Assembly (NCBI GenBank): GCA_007753915.1
Contig: CP036352.1
Location: 3,473,306-3,537,305 of the forward strand
DNA: 64,000 nucleotides
Direction: 5' to 3'
DNA from: Phycisphaerae bacterium RAS2
GTDB lineage: Bacteria > Planctomycetota > Phycisphaerae > UBA1845 > UTPLA1
Part shown: positions 9,224-20,638 of the stretch, piece after piece
How positions within the stretch are numbered: the stretch's first letter is position 1
Layout: each line of letters starts with the position of its first letter
Position numbers and translations under genes: made by a program
Notes under the pieces: generated by a model
The model's database searches: none
Told to the model about the DNA's origin: nothing
Seen by the model: only the letters and a program-made list of their open reading frames with translations

Positions 9224-9666
9224 AAGTCGTACCGGCCATGGAGCGGAACGAATGGAATGGGAAGACAGCAGGACGAATCACCTCGCACACTCAACCATGG
9301 CGCCCAGTGCGCCGCGCTGGATCGGTTGTTGCTGGATGGATTGCCTGTGGGTATCCGGAAACGGGGAAGAGGAGCCGATGCGACACGAGCGACCGGGACC
9401 CGCCACGCCAGGAATGCTGCTGCCTGCGGCTGTTGCGGGGTGGAGTGGATTCAACGTGCGCGAGCCGGCAAGGCGTCGCGGTCCCGGTGTGCTCGTGCAT
9501 CGCGTCGAAGCATGGCCGTTGCTGTTGAATGCCGAGCGCCCCGGCCGATGCGTCGTCCACTAAGAGCGATCTGAAACGCGAGGTGCTTTTCGGTTTCGGG
9601 GATGGAACACATTGCGTGCATGGGGCCTTCGATCATGAGGGGAGAAGGTCGAGGCTCCAGATAACA

Positions 9667-9709
9667 GGCCGTGGCGGCAAGCGGGAGTCCGTCACGGCCG
9701 TTTTTTTTT
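9667..9709 (+). terminator. Rho-independent terminator
   Basis: GGCCGTGGCGG at 9667-9677 pairs with CCGTCACGGCC at 9689-9699 (11 base pairs including one G-U), followed by G and nine T. There is no gene just upstream on the plus strand. It therefore ends either a long 3-prime tail from the 4753-8601 gene or an unannotated RNA from 8602-9666. It also insulates the cytochrome gene at 9813. Confidence 0.75.
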
Positions 9710-9812
9710 GCGCCGCAATGCACGATTTGACGCCGCCGCCGGGCCATCGGACAATCCGCGCGGCGAACGGACAGCCGTTTCAAATCAAACTACTTTCGGA
9801 GGGACTTGTTTC

Positions 9813-10235
9813 ATGATCCGCATTCGCGCTCGCGCGTTGATCGTCACGTTTCTGGGCCTCGGCGCTTTCCTGGCGGCCACCCAACTCGGCTACTCGGAAG
9901 ACCCGAAACCGGCCGCCGCCCGTGCCTACAAGCCCGTTCAGCCGATCCACGAAATGATGGATGGCCAAAAGAAACTGTTCGGCGAAATCAAGGACGGCCT
10001 GCTCGACAAGCAATGGAACAAAGCATCGCAATCGGCGTGGATTCTCGCCGAAGTCGCCAACGCCAACAGCTTCCAGCACGAAGCCGCCGATTACCGGGAC
10101 TGGGCCGCGAAGATGGCACAGGACTGCGTCACCCTCGCGCAGAACCTGAAGAAGAAGGACGAGGCCGGCGCGAAGGAACTGATCACCAAAGTCGGCCAGA
10201 CCTGCCAAGCCTGCCACGATAAGTATCAGAAATAG
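9813..10235 (+). CDS. Secreted c-type cytochrome, cytochrome c-prime-like
   Basis: A 140-residue exported protein. Residues 1-28 form a signal peptide (basic start, then ALIVTFLGLGAFLAAT). The mature part is predicted to be all-helical, with one heme-binding CQACH (residues 131-135) near the C-terminus followed by DKYQK. A single C-terminal CxxCH in a four-helix protein of this size is the layout of class II cytochromes c (cytochrome c-prime, cytochrome c556). The role is periplasmic electron transfer or gas binding; the partner is unknown. GGAGGG lies 9 bases before the ATG. The gene stands alone between the terminator and a repeat-rich gap. Confidence 0.85.
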   Translation: MIRIRARALIVTFLGLGAFLAATQLGYSEDPKPAAARAYKPVQPIHEMMDGQKKLFGEIKDGLLDKQWNKASQSAWILAEVANANSFQHEAADYRDWAAKMAQDCVTLAQNLKKKDEAGAKELITKVGQTCQACHDKYQK

Positions 10236-10290
10236 TCAAATATCCGAATTAAGCCGGCCGCCTGTCATTATGTCGGCCCCCAATCTCGCT

Positions 10291-10320
10291 AGAACCGAGC
10301 CGCGATCGTCAGAAAGCGGG
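10291..10320 (+). repeat. Dispersed repeat, copy A
   Basis: A diverged copy of the element at 13391-13420, 36624-36649 (minus) and 59112-59140. All share the core CCGAGCCGCG, then a CGT and an AGCG box a few bases on. Not associated with an open frame. Confidence 0.6.
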
Positions 10321-10322
10321 AG

Positions 10323-10351
10323 CCCCGTCCTTTGTGCAGCAAAGGGCGGGG
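10323..10351. repeat. GC-rich hairpin
   Basis: CCCCGTCCTTTG pairs with CAAAGGGCGGGG (12 base pairs with one G-U) around a five-base loop. No T run follows, so it is not a classic terminator. A diverged relative appears near 13501-13532. Confidence 0.6.
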
Positions 10352-10380
10352 TCGCGATGATGGGGGCATCGCGCGCCGGT

Positions 10381-10409
10381 CCGAGCCGCCGCAGTTATGC
10401 GGCGGAATG
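10381..10409 (+). repeat. Hairpin repeat, copy 1
   Basis: CCGCCGCA (10386-10393) and TGCGGCGG (10398-10405) form a perfect 8-base-pair stem with loop GTTA. The whole 29-base unit recurs at 13431-13459 with a single base change that turns a G-C pair into G-U, so the stem is kept. Confidence 0.75.
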
Positions 10410-10540
10410 CGCCGGGCGTGCCCACCGTGTTTCGATTGGTGCGTCGAGTCGCGATGACAGGTTAGGCGGTTCCCTTAGGGCGGGCACGGCTTGCAACAAA
10501 TTGACAAACGGCTGCCAGTCATGATGGTGTGCGATTCTCA

Positions 10541-10578
10541 CCCTACGCACTTTCGTAGGTCGGGTCCGCAGACCCGAC
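10541..10578. repeat. Tandem hairpins
   Basis: CCTACG and CGTAGG form a 6-base-pair stem, directly followed by GTCGGGTC and GACCCGAC (8 base pairs, loop CGCA). The arrangement resembles REP-type intergenic elements. Confidence 0.55.
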
Positions 10579-10640
10579 ACGTCTCATTCGGTGCGTCGAG
10601 TTGCAGATCTGCCATGTCGGAGTCGCACCCCGCGGAACCG

Positions 10641-10680
10641 TCCACTGACGACTGACCACTGGCCCCTGACAACTGCCTTC
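10641..10680 (+). repeat. ACTG/CCCCTGA-type repeat text, copy 1
   Basis: A low-complexity stretch with spaced CACTG, GACCAC and CCCCTGAC words. Looser versions occur at 13551-13590 and, inside a coding region, at 55491-55530. Confidence 0.5.
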
Positions 10681-10712
10681 CGGCTAAAGGCTAAGAGCCC
10701 CCTAGGCTTCCC

Positions 10713-10742
10713 TTGACACACCTGTAGCATTTGTGTTATTCT
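10713..10742 (+). promoter_or_regulatory. Putative sigma-70 promoter of the pectate-lyase-like gene
   Basis: TTGACA at 10713-10718, 18-base spacer ending in an extended -10 TGT, then TATTCT at 10737-10742. It lies 98 bases before the ATG at 10841. The -35 box is a perfect consensus match. Confidence 0.6.
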
Positions 10743-10840
10743 GACGTCATCTCGTGGGGCCGGGTACGCCGCCTATCCGGGCAATCGGGCAGCGAGAAGA
10801 GTGCCGTTGGCGCGTCGTTTGATGCAGGAGGCCAGAACCA

Positions 10841-12604
<1,764 letters not shown>

Positions 12605-12632
12605 TCCAGCCTAACTGAAGTAGGAGCTTAGG

Positions 12633-13379
12633 ATGATTCACAAGCACCGGCCACATCCGATAAGGCATTTGGTTGCTGTTCTTGGTATGTTTCTATTTGT
12701 CCAAACCTATGGCGCTCCTGCCTTCGCGCAAGTTTGGGCATGGCACACCGCCACGCCGTTGACACCCAACGCAAGCGTTGACCAACAGGGCAGCTTCCTG
12801 ACTTCGCTGGACCTGCGCTGCGTGAAGTCCCTCGGCGACTGTTCGTGGTCCATTACGACAAACGTCCGTATTTTTAACGGCACGTCAACGCTGTATGGAA
12901 TCTGGCTGCGCGATCCGGCCGGGAACGCCACGACGGTGTCCGTTTCGCAGACCAGCATCGCCGGCTCGCCCTACAGCCAGATCCAAATCCTACAGGAAAA
13001 CGCGAATAATGGATTTGTCTCGGTCATCGAGGCCGGGCCGCCCGCGGCGCTGGGCGCATCGCCCGACCCCATTTTCCTGCATAGCTTCGTGCTCACCAAG
13101 ACCGGAAGCGATTTCTCCGGCGTGACCAGTCTTAGAGCAGGCACACCCAATGGATTCACCGGCTTTGAGCCGGCGGATCCATTTGATTTCCTTCGTGCTG
13201 CATCAGTGGACTTTAATCCTGCCGTTCAGATCCCCGGGGGGTTTGAATGGGCCAATCCCGTCATCAACATCACCAACGTCCCCGAGCCAACCACCGCCGC
13301 GATGCTCCTCGCCCCGGCGCTGCTGCTGTTGCGCCGACGGCACACTCGCCATCGGTACGATCAACGTCGCCGCAGTTGA
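12633..13379 (+). CDS. PEP-CTERM sorted exported protein
   Basis: A 248-residue protein with an N-terminal signal peptide (HLVAVLGMFLFVQTYGAPAFA) and a C-terminal sorting tail: VPEPTTAAMLLAPALLLL followed by an Arg/His-rich end. The PEP motif, hydrophobic helix and basic end are the PEP-CTERM signal, which an exosortase is thought to process to place proteins in the envelope or exopolysaccharide. The body is predicted to be beta-rich and matches no enzyme family I know. A TAGGAG site precedes the ATG. Only 28 bases separate it from the pectate-lyase-like gene, so the two are probably cotranscribed. No exosortase is in the window. Confidence 0.85.
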   Translation: MIHKHRPHPIRHLVAVLGMFLFVQTYGAPAFAQVWAWHTATPLTPNASVDQQGSFLTSLDLRCVKSLGDCSWSITTNVRIFNGTSTLYGIWLRDPAGNATTVSVSQTSIAGSPYSQIQILQENANNGFVSVIEAGPPAALGASPDPIFLHSFVLTKTGSDFSGVTSLRAGTPNGFTGFEPADPFDFLRAASVDFNPAVQIPGGFEWANPVINITNVPEPTTAAMLLAPALLLLRRRHTRHRYDQRRRS

Positions 13380-13390
13380 ACCGCGCGATC

Positions 13391-13420
13391 GAACCGAGCC
13401 GCGGCCGTGAGGGAGCGGGT
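13391..13420 (+). repeat. Dispersed repeat, copy B
   Basis: Starts 12 bases after the PEP-CTERM stop codon. Shares GAACCGAGCCGCG with copy A and the GAGCCGCG-CCGT-AGGGAGCG frame with the copies at 36624 and 59112. Confidence 0.7.
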
Positions 13421-13430
13421 TCTTACAAGT

Positions 13431-13460
13431 CCGAGCCGCCGCAGTTATGCGGTGGAATGT
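13431..13460 (+). repeat. Hairpin repeat, copy 2
   Basis: Matches 10381-10409 with one substitution that preserves pairing of the 8-base stem as G-U. Confidence 0.75.
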
Positions 13461-13550
13461 GCGCGAGTTGCCGAATCTCGCGGCGCAATCCGCCCAAGCC
13501 TGGTGCCCCTTTCTTTGTACCGCAAGGGATGGGACACCCTTAACGTTCGT

Positions 13551-13590
13551 CGTCCACTGGCCACGCGCCCCTGAACACCAACCACCTGCT
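13551..13590 (+). repeat. ACTG/CCCCTGA-type repeat text, copy 2
   Basis: Looser match to 10641-10680: a TCCACTG start, CCCCTGA in the middle, and CTGCTTCCGGC shortly after, in the same order as in the first copy. Confidence 0.45.
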
Positions 13591-13726
13591 TCCGGCACAC
13601 GGCTGACGGCTTTTCGACGCGGAGCGGTCCGAGATTGCTCCTAACCGCCGCGTTATCGGTCACTTACGCAAAGTCCCACAATTTCTCCACAGGTCCGATT
13701 TTCCACACATCGCCGGTGCAACGGTT

Positions 13727-13755
13727 TTGGTGGACAGTGCCTTCGGGGATAGAAT
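13727..13755 (+). promoter_or_regulatory. Putative promoter of the M6-like protease gene
   Basis: TTGGTG at 13727-13732 and TAGAAT at 13750-13755 with a 17-base spacer. By-eye prediction. Confidence 0.4.
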
Positions 13756-13932
13756 AAAGCGGTAGCGGGCAAGCCGAACGTGGTCGTGGTTTGCGCAAGA
13801 TAGCCCGGAAGCACCGACCTACCCGAGCGGCCATCGCGCCCCCGCCACCGCAAGCGATGGCAAGGCGAGCCAACCAGCCGTGAGAGCCAAGTGGGGATTG
13901 CTCGTCCGTCGACGATGAGTGTGGGAGACCGA

Positions 13933-16900
13933 ATGATGCGGCGCAAGCTTCGCATAACGAAGACGTTTGTTTATTTGTCAATCGTGGGCATGCTGGCGGC
14001 CTTCCCTGCGTCGATGCGGCAGGCATCGGCCGAGGAGCGTCGCTTCGTGGTCATGCTGGCGGTGCCGCGCAAGAGCGCCGGCACCAACCCGATCGTCCTG
14101 GCAAATACCAATCAGATTTGGGACCAGTACTTCGACAAGGTCAAGCCAAACGTCGCATCGTTCGCCGAGTACTGGCACGAGATTTCCTATCGCACGGTCA
14201 CCGTCAGCGGCGATGTGTACGGCTGGGTGGAAGTGCCCTGGCCGGCGCTGCCGATCGGCGACGTGGTGAGCGGACCGGGCGGCGCGACCAACATCGCCGG
14301 CGCGGCCTCGCTGAACGGGTTCCAGATTCAGATCAACAACATCGACGGGGACGGCACGTTCACGCTCGGCGCGAGCGAGCGTTTGCTCGAAGCCGAGCAG
14401 ATGATCCTGATTGACTACAACGGCGATCGCCCGGGCACGGGCACGCCGGTTGACATCATGTCTCCGCTTACCGTTCGCTCTCCGGGACTCGTCGACAACT
14501 GGTGGACGCCGGGCGAGCGGTTCCGGGATCTCAACAACAACGGGCGCTACGACAGACTGCTGGAGCCGACGCGGAGCGGCTGGGGTACGCCGGGATGCAA
14601 TGCAAACGGCGTGAGCATGACGATCGAGCAGACAGAAATCTGCACGGACATCGACCGCGACGGCCAATGGGATTTCCCCGAGCCGTTCGAGGACTTTCTC
14701 GTCAAGTACGATCCGACCGTCAGCAATCCGCCCGATCGCTGGGTGAGGCTCGACCCCAGCCTTAAGAACCAGGATCCGGTCAGCCGTCAATTCGCGATTG
14801 ACTACATCACGCACAATTACCCGGGCAATGTGCAGGCCTTGATCGCGCGATGCGGAAACAACGTTTATGACGGTGCCGATCGCTGGATTGAATCCACCGG
14901 CACCGGCACGAAGATGATTCAGCAGGCCGACTTGAACATCTATCTGACGGATGTCGCGACCGTGCCGCCAGACTCCTTTCTAAATCCATATCCGTGGGAC
15001 TACGAGGGCTGGTGGGCCGATTACTGGCAGGAAGTGCATGTCAATGCCGGTGTGGCCGTTCCGCCGACGCCCAGTGCCCCGGAGTTCCCACTTTTTATTC
15101 CCAACTATGTCACCTTCGATCCGACGCAGCCGACGGGTAATGCCGTCGATGGCACCATTGCATTCAATCCGAATACCGGCGGCTCGCGCGCCCGCGTGGC
15201 GCAACCGATGATACCCTGTGTGCCGGTCGATCTTAACGGTGTTCAGATTGAACCCGGCCCGGATTGTTTACAAGAGGATACCGATCCTGGCGACAATATT
15301 CCTCCGCCGTTGCTCGATCCGTTTCCGGTGGATCCGGTCGATCCGCAAGGCGACGGCGAATACGGCGACGGTTCAGTCGATCCGGGTCAGCCATCCGGCG
15401 GCGGCGAGCGAATCTACCCCGACAGCCTCGATACGAACGGCGACAGCTTCATCGATTTCTACGATGGACCACCCGAATACACCGATCTGCCCTCATCGCG
15501 CTATCACCTGCAGGCGCATTCCTCACTTGGCACGTTTGGCGGATCTCAATACGGCGGCGACGGTCGCCTCGGTGAAGTCACATCGCCCTATGGCACTGAT
15601 TACTACGGTCAGGACATCGGCACCGGTACGCCGTCGGGCGCCGGTGGGCCAGACGGAACCATCCCGCCCGCCGGTCCGTGGGCTTACAACGTGCACGGCG
15701 CCAATGGTTTTGACGCCGGCAACCAGATGTCAATTGAACTGCTGACAAACGTGCCCAACAGTTTTGAGGGCGGGCGCGGTCTGGCCTACGTCAACAGCGA
15801 GATGAAGACCTATTGCGTGAATCCCTCGGCGCGGCAACTGGTTCGCTTTGATTTCCCGACCATGACGACGACGATGCCGATCCCCGTGGAGATCATGGGA
15901 ACGATCACGGGCATCCCGAACAACGAGGACATCGTCGGGTTGACGTACAACTCAAACTCCAACGTGATGTACTGCCTGACCACGCAGTTGTTCGGACTGT
16001 TCGGAACGGTCTACACCGTGGACCGCACCAATGGGCAGTGCACGCTCGCCTTCAACGTGGACTTCTTCGCACCGACGTGCGTTGAAGTCGATCCGAACTC
16101 CGGCATGATGTTCGCCGTCAGCGCACTGGACGACAACCTTTACATCATCGACCCCGGAACCGGTGTCAGCAACATTGTCGGGATGATGGATGAGCCGGTC
16201 TATCAGCTTGCATTCCGCGCCGAGTTCGGCGGGATTCTCTACGGCATTACCCGCTCCATGAACCAATTGGCCACCGTCGACATCTTCACCGCCGACGTGA
16301 CGCCGGGGAACATGGCAGCCGCGCTACCCCCTGTTCAGGACCTCGCGCCCAACGTCGATCAGCCGGCCGAACAGATTTACGCCATCGACAGTTTCAACAA
16401 CGTGTTCGTCATCAACACGCAACCGCCCAGCGCGCCGCCCACCATCTATGGAAAAGTCAACATCAACATCGTATCGGGTGTTAGCCCAATCAAGCGTGAC
16501 TTCAATCTCGACGGCCTGCTCGACCTCGGCGAGTGCCGCGCGCTGAACACCGAAAACTACGCGCTGGATGCGTTCGCCACCACGCCCAACGACGGCGGAC
16601 CTGGAAGTCGGTATCCGTTCAATCGCCGCCGCATGACCGAAGACACCATCGCAGCGCTCGACGAAGCCTTCGACTTCGATGACGTGACCATGGATGTCGG
16701 CGGAACGATGTTTTGTTCGGGCACGATCCTGCTGCCGCCCAATCTCTACGCCGACGGGCTGGCGGCAGGCGGGCGCGGACTCTTCCAGTTGCCCGCGCCG
16801 GCGATGGACCTGCCGATGCTCGTCAATGACAACCTGCCGCCGGGATCGCCGCTGGGCAGGCCGGCGACTGTTCCGACGCAATTCTCCGACTTCGTCACGG

Positions 16901-19587
16901 CCATCGACAGCGTCGGTGAGTCGGGCCAGCAGGTCAGCGACTTCGGCATCGGCCTCATGGCCCACGAGTTCCTGCACGTCTGGGAGGGCTACCCCGACCT
17001 GTACGACTACGACGTTTACATCAACGGCATCGAGAACTTCCCGGTCGGCATCTGGGACATCATGTCGGGCGCGATGGTTCATCCCGCGCCGTTCCTGAAG
17101 GAATTCGGCACCGGGGCGACGGCGGTTCCGCCGCATGAGCCCTGGATTCAGGCCAACGACATCCGCACCGAGATCTCGCCCGGCGTACCGACGACGATCG
17201 TCCTGACCGACTACGCCTTCGACCCGCTCCACGCAGCATATTACTACACGAACCTCAATCGCCCCGGCGAACGGTTCTACTTCTGGCGGCTGACGCGGCA
17301 GATTCCGATCAGCCCGGATCAAATTAACTTTTCGCAAATTCTCCCCGGCGACGGCATGATGATCATGCACACCGATTTCGGGGCCAACTTCGAAGGTCTG
17401 CCGCTCCAGCAGCGCATCGGCGGTCACTTTGCCTACTCGATTCTTCAGTCCGATGGATTGCACCAGTTGGAGAACGGCGAGAATGCCGGCGACGCCGGCG
17501 ATCCGTTCACGACGGGCAACGTTTGGAACACCGTCACCGACCCGAATTCCAACTGGTACGGCGTCAACCCGCAAAGCGGTATTCAGATCACCAACATCAT
17601 CACGCAGCCGACGCACTCGCTCGTGACGTTCCTGTGGTTCTCGCGCGAAGTGCCCGAGCTGCGCTTCATTCGTCCGCCCGGAGGCACCGCGCCGAACCAG
17701 CTCTATCCGCTTCAATTCGAGGCGTTTGACTTCGCCGGCGGGACCAACATTGAGATCTACGCCGACAACGACTCGTCGGGGTACAACGGTGTCCTGCTAA
17801 GCCAGGGCATCAAAGGCAATCCCGGTGTCGTCAATGGCACGCGGCAGATTCCGCTCGCCGGGTTAAGCGACGGAACGTATCGCTTCTATGCCCGGCTTGT
17901 CCCCGGACCCGGTCAGGACGGCGTCGTCGATCCTTCCAACTCCACACCTCGGCCGGACGTCACCAACAAGGGCCGCGGCACGCTCGGCGCGATCGCCGTG
18001 AACATCGCGGCTTCCAAGCTCGAAGGCTGGTCGGTCACCTGCATCGACGACTCGACCGCCGGCGCCGAAGTCTGGCGCGTCGAAGGCACGCTCTCGGGGC
18101 AATTGGCCAACGCCACCACCGGCGTGCCGTACAACTCGGCGGCGGCCGGGCTTTCATTCACCGTCGTTTCGAATGCCCTGATCGGCGGCGGCGGTTCCAC
18201 CACCGTCAACACGATCGGCGGGCAATTCATACTTGAAGACCCCACAGCCAACTTTGTCGCCACGCAGTTCCGCGCCGGCGACCAGGTCCGCATCACCGGC
18301 GGCAGCGGCGTGACACCGGGCTTCTACACGATTCTCTCCGTGCCGACTAACAAGCGCCTGCGCCTGGCCACCAATCCAGGCACGGGTACGGCTGTCACCT
18401 ATCGCGTCTGGAGCTTTACAGACGGCAACCCGAATGGCGTCCCCGATCGCATTACGATGGTCACCACGGGCAAGACGGCCTACAGCGCCCCGATCCAGGT
18501 CATCAACGCGACGGTTGTGCCGCAACTGTTCCCGGCGATCGCCGTGAGTTTCCCGGATGATTTGATCAATCCGAATCGCACGGCGCCGCTGCGCGTAACG
18601 TTTGACGGCAGCGAGTCGCGCGACGAGCAGGGTTTGCTCAATCCGAACCTGACGTTCCTTTGGAACTTCGGCGACGGGACAACGTCGACCCTGCCGGTCG
18701 TCACGAAGACCTACAACAACCCATCGCCTCCGGGCGGCTACACGGTCACGCTTACCGTCACGAACCCGCTCTCGGGTCCGCCGCCGGTCACCGGCATGAC
18801 CACCGCCCAGGTCGTCGTGAACGAGGCCTTCATCGACACCGACGGCGACGGCATCCAGGACTTCAACGACAACTGTCCGGACAATGCCAACCCGACCCAG
18901 GCCGATACCGATGGCGACAGCTTCGGTGACGCCTGCGACAACTGCCCATTCATCTCCAACCCGTCCCAGGCTGACGGCGACAACGACGGCATGGGCGATC
19001 CGTGTGACAACGACCTCGACGGTGACGGCGTGCCGAACAACATCGACAATTGCCCGCTGATCTTCAACCCGAGCCAGACCGACAGCGACGGCGATGGGTT
19101 CGCGGATGCGTGCGACAATTGTCCGAACAACGCCAATGCCGACCAGACCAACGGCGATTCCGACTCGGCCGGCGACGTCTGTGACGGTTGCCCGGTTGAT
19201 CCGGTCAAGACGACTCCGGGCGTCTGCGGATGCGGGGTGCCCGACATCGATCTCGACGGCGACGGATTTGTTGACTGCATCAGCGGCGACGGCGGCGGCC
19301 CGGTCGCGCCCACCGACACGGACAACGACGGCGTGCCGGACACGCTCGACAATTGTCCGTTGATCGCCAACCCGCTCCAGCGCGACAGCGACAACGACGG
19401 CATCGGCGACCTGTGCGACACGGCCCCCGGCGGCCCGGGCACAACGCCGACCCCGATCCCGACACCTGCCGCCTGCGGTGTCGGATCTGGAAGCTGCGGT
19501 GCCGGTGGTCTGTTGCCGCTCATGGCCCTGGGAGTCGGGATCCGACGGCGGATTCGCACGAACCGCCGACCGCACCGGACGCTTTAA
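13933..19587 (+). CDS. Giant secreted M6-like metalloprotease with PKD and TSP3 repeats
   Basis: About 1884 residues. A signal peptide ([19 protein letters not shown]) precedes an N-terminal region resembling immune-inhibitor-A/M6 proteases. The zinc site HEFLH (residues 1011-1015) is followed by [10 protein letters not shown] and then GIWDIMSGA, the Met-turn. A middle stretch (about 640-850) reads like a repeated-measurement beta domain. A PKD domain lies near 1535-1630 ([13 protein letters not shown]). Residues about 1634-1830 are thrombospondin type-3 calcium-binding repeats ([25 protein letters not shown]). The end has a Cys-Gly motif, hydrophobic helix [11 protein letters not shown] and a run of Arg, resembling MYXO-CTERM-like surface sorting signals. 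ATG 13933 has GGGAG 5 bases upstream. Followed by a strong terminator. Confidence 0.8.
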   Translation: MMRRKLRITKTFVYLSIVGMLAAFPASMRQASAEERRFVVMLAVPRKSAGTNPIVLANTNQIWDQYFDKVKPNVASFAEYWHEISYRTVTVSGDVYGWVEVPWPALPIGDVVSGPGGATNIAGAASLNGFQIQINNIDGDGTFTLGASERLLEAEQMILIDYNGDRPGTGTPVDIMSPLTVRSPGLVDNWWTPGERFRDLNNNGRYDRLLEPTRSGWGTPGCNANGVSMTIEQTEICTDIDRDGQWDFPEPFEDFLVKYDPTVSNPPDRWVRLDPSLKNQDPVSRQFAIDYITHNYPGNVQALIARCGNNVYDGADRWIESTGTGTKMIQQADLNIYLTDVATVPPDSFLNPYPWDYEGWWADYWQEVHVNAGVAVPPTPSAPEFPLFIPNYVTFDPTQPTGNAVDGTIAFNPNTGGSRARVAQPMIPCVPVDLNGVQIEPGPDCLQEDTDPGDNIPPPLLDPFPVDPVDPQGDGEYGDGSVDPGQPSGGGERIYPDSLDTNGDSFIDFYDGPPEYTDLPSSRYHLQAHSSLGTFGGSQYGGDGRLGEVTSPYGTDYYGQDIGTGTPSGAGGPDGTIPPAGPWAYNVHGANGFDAGNQMSIELLTNVPNSFEGGRGLAYVNSEMKTYCVNPSARQLVRFDFPTMTTTMPIPVEIMGTITGIPNNEDIVGLTYNSNSNVMYCLTTQLFGLFGTVYTVDRTNGQCTLAFNVDFFAPTCVEVDPNSGMMFAVSALDDNLYIIDPGTGVSNIVGMMDEPVYQLAFRAEFGGILYGITRSMNQLATVDIFTADVTPGNMAAALPPVQDLAPNVDQPAEQIYAIDSFNNVFVINTQPPSAPPTIYGKVNINIVSGVSPIKRDFNLDGLLDLGECRALNTENYALDAFATTPNDGGPGSRYPFNRRRMTEDTIAALDEAFDFDDVTMDVGGTMFCSGTILLPPNLYADGLAAGGRGLFQLPAPAMDLPMLVNDNLPPGSPLGRPATVPTQFSDFVTAIDSVGESGQQVSDFGIGLMAHEFLHVWEGYPDLYDYDVYINGIENFPVGIWDIMSGAMVHPAPFLKEFGTGATAVPPHEPWIQANDIRTEISPGVPTTIVLTDYAFDPLHAAYYYTNLNRPGERFYFWRLTRQIPISPDQINFSQILPGDGMMIMHTDFGANFEGLPLQQRIGGHFAYSILQSDGLHQLENGENAGDAGDPFTTGNVWNTVTDPNSNWYGVNPQSGIQITNIITQPTHSLVTFLWFSREVPELRFIRPPGGTAPNQLYPLQFEAFDFAGGTNIEIYADNDSSGYNGVLLSQGIKGNPGVVNGTRQIPLAGLSDGTYRFYARLVPGPGQDGVVDPSNSTPRPDVTNKGRGTLGAIAVNIAASKLEGWSVTCIDDSTAGAEVWRVEGTLSGQLANATTGVPYNSAAAGLSFTVVSNALIGGGGSTTVNTIGGQFILEDPTANFVATQFRAGDQVRITGGSGVTPGFYTILSVPTNKRLRLATNPGTGTAVTYRVWSFTDGNPNGVPDRITMVTTGKTAYSAPIQVINATVVPQLFPAIAVSFPDDLINPNRTAPLRVTFDGSESRDEQGLLNPNLTFLWNFGDGTTSTLPVVTKTYNNPSPPGGYTVTLTVTNPLSGPPPVTGMTTAQVVVNEAFIDTDGDGIQDFNDNCPDNANPTQADTDGDSFGDACDNCPFISNPSQADGDNDGMGDPCDNDLDGDGVPNNIDNCPLIFNPSQTDSDGDGFADACDNCPNNANADQTNGDSDSAGDVCDGCPVDPVKTTPGVCGCGVPDIDLDGDGFVDCISGDGGGPVAPTDTDNDGVPDTLDNCPLIANPLQRDSDNDGIGDLCDTAPGGPGTTPTPIPTPAACGVGSGSCGAGGLLPLMALGVGIRRRIRTNRRPHRTL

Positions 19588-19630
19588 GTCGGCGCGGCCC
19601 TGGTCCGCCATGAATTGTTCGATCAACAAG

Positions 19631-19659
19631 AAGCCCCAGGCAACTTGCCTGGGGCTTTT
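19631..19659 (+). terminator. Rho-independent terminator of the protease gene
   Basis: AAGCCCCAGGC pairs with GCCTGGGGCTT (11 base pairs, loop AACTT), with TTTT overlapping the end of the stem. It lies 44 bases after the stop codon, between convergent genes. Confidence 0.9.
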
Positions 19660-19774
19660 GTCTTGGTACCAAGTAAACGAGTTGTCTAAACGTCGTTCTA
19701 TTAATCTCTATTTCGCGTCGGATCTATTTCTTTCGCCTTCATGTCGATTCAATTCCTTCCGCTTTCGCGTCAAT

Positions 19775-20626
19775 TCACGGCGATTTCTTGAACACGAATT
19801 CCAGCTTCGCGCTGGCCGCGGTCGACAAGTCCACATCCTGCGACATCGTGCCGAATAGCTCGTGCCACGCTTCGACGGTGTACTTGCCCGCGGGGAGGCG
19901 AGGAATGCGAAACGCACCGTCGTCGGCCGTGACCGCGAAGAACGGGTGCGTCAACACACCGGCGTACGCTTCCATCCAACCGTGCACGTCGCACTTGATC
20001 TTGAGCATCACTTCGGGGCGATTGAAGACCTTGGTCGCCTTGGCGCCCTGATTGGCCTGCGCGATGTTGAAGGCCTCGTTCTTCTTGGCCAGCGCGTGAA
20101 CGTTGTGCGCCGTCGGATCGCCGTTGCGGATCTCCAGCGTCTGACCGCACAGGATGCCGAAGACATGCGGGACGTAAATGCACGAGCGCTGATCGAGCAC
20201 GACCGGGTTGGCCGGCGGCGTGTACTTGCCGTCGACCCCGCGCTTGATGTAGACAAACACATGAGGAAGCAGCCCATCGGCCCCCACGTCGCGCCCCTGC
20301 GGGAACACCGGCTTGCCGCCGTGCAGCCGGGCGCAGACCTGGTCGGCGGTGACTTGAATCGGCCGTGGAGGCGGAAGCGCCGAGCCGAGTTTGACGACGC
20401 CCTCGACAACCCGGTCGCCGTAGTGATCCGGCGGCGTCGGCTGGGCCGGCTGACCGGCAGTGCCCGATGGAGCAGGCGAGGAAGCCGGCTTGTCACTTGG
20501 CGTCGCGGGGCTGGATTGACCAGACGAAGCGGGCTTGCCCGAATCGCAGGCAAGGCTCCACGTCATCCCGATTGCACAGCACGCAACGAGAGCAAACCGT
20601 CTGACTGGCACGCAACGTCGAACCAT
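19775..20626 (-). CDS. Cupredoxin-like lipoprotein
   Basis: A 283-residue protein with a lipoprotein signal (lipid-bearing Cys27 in WSLAC), a Pro/Ser/Ala-rich linker and a folded domain from about residue 75. The plastocyanin-like copper pattern is visible: GQTLEIRNGDPTAHNVHAL supplies one His, and IKCDVHGWMEAY the Cys, His and Met. The C-terminal part (FAVTADDGAFRIPRLPAGKY, then TVEAWHELFG) resembles a carboxypeptidase-regulatory beta-sandwich. Probably a periplasmic or outer-surface copper or electron-transfer protein. AAGGAG lies 5 bases before the ATG. It follows tgpA by 12 bases and seems to be the last gene of the long minus-strand run. Confidence 0.75.
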   Translation of the reverse strand: MVRRCVPVRRFALVACCAIGMTWSLACDSGKPASSGQSSPATPSDKPASSPAPSGTAGQPAQPTPPDHYGDRVVEGVVKLGSALPPPRPIQVTADQVCARLHGGKPVFPQGRDVGADGLLPHVFVYIKRGVDGKYTPPANPVVLDQRSCIYVPHVFGILCGQTLEIRNGDPTAHNVHALAKKNEAFNIAQANQGAKATKVFNRPEVMLKIKCDVHGWMEAYAGVLTHPFFAVTADDGAFRIPRLPAGKYTVEAWHELFGTMSQDVDLSTAASAKLEFVFKKSP

Positions 20627-20638
20627 GGGAACTCCTTT

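Larger units (their letters stand above)
8602..9812. other. 1.2 kb stretch without a recognisable gene
   Basis: All open frames here are short, Arg/Pro-rich and lack recognisable motifs or good starts on either strand. The stretch holds a candidate multi-stem structure at 9153-9223 and a terminator at 9667-9709. It could hold a non-coding RNA, a long leader or decayed genes. It does not match the signatures I know of RNase P RNA, tmRNA or SRP RNA. Confidence 0.5.
10236..10840. other. Repeat- and hairpin-rich intergenic region
   Basis: No gene is supported. The stretch carries several short hairpins and repeat modules that recur at 13391-13590 (and partly at 36624 and 59112), then a promoter at 10713-10742 and a strong AGGAGG before the ATG at 10841. 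Confidence 0.6.
13380..13932. other. Repeat-bearing intergenic region before the metalloprotease
   Basis: No gene is supported. Repeat modules at 13391-13590 mirror those before 10841. A promoter candidate lies at 13727-13755, giving a leader of roughly 170 bases for the protease gene. Confidence 0.55.

Noticed and set aside
9252-9563. Overlapping short frames in the 8602-9812 gap
   Set aside because: No motif, no ribosome-binding site, Arg/Pro-rich translation on every frame.
13653-14026. Minus-strand frames before the protease gene
   Set aside because: They read through the repeat and promoter area and overlap the protease start; no domain is visible.
18154-19629. 491-codon minus-strand frame
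   Set aside because: Antisense to the PKD and thrombospondin-3 region; its repeated Val/Ala/Asp text simply mirrors the repeats.
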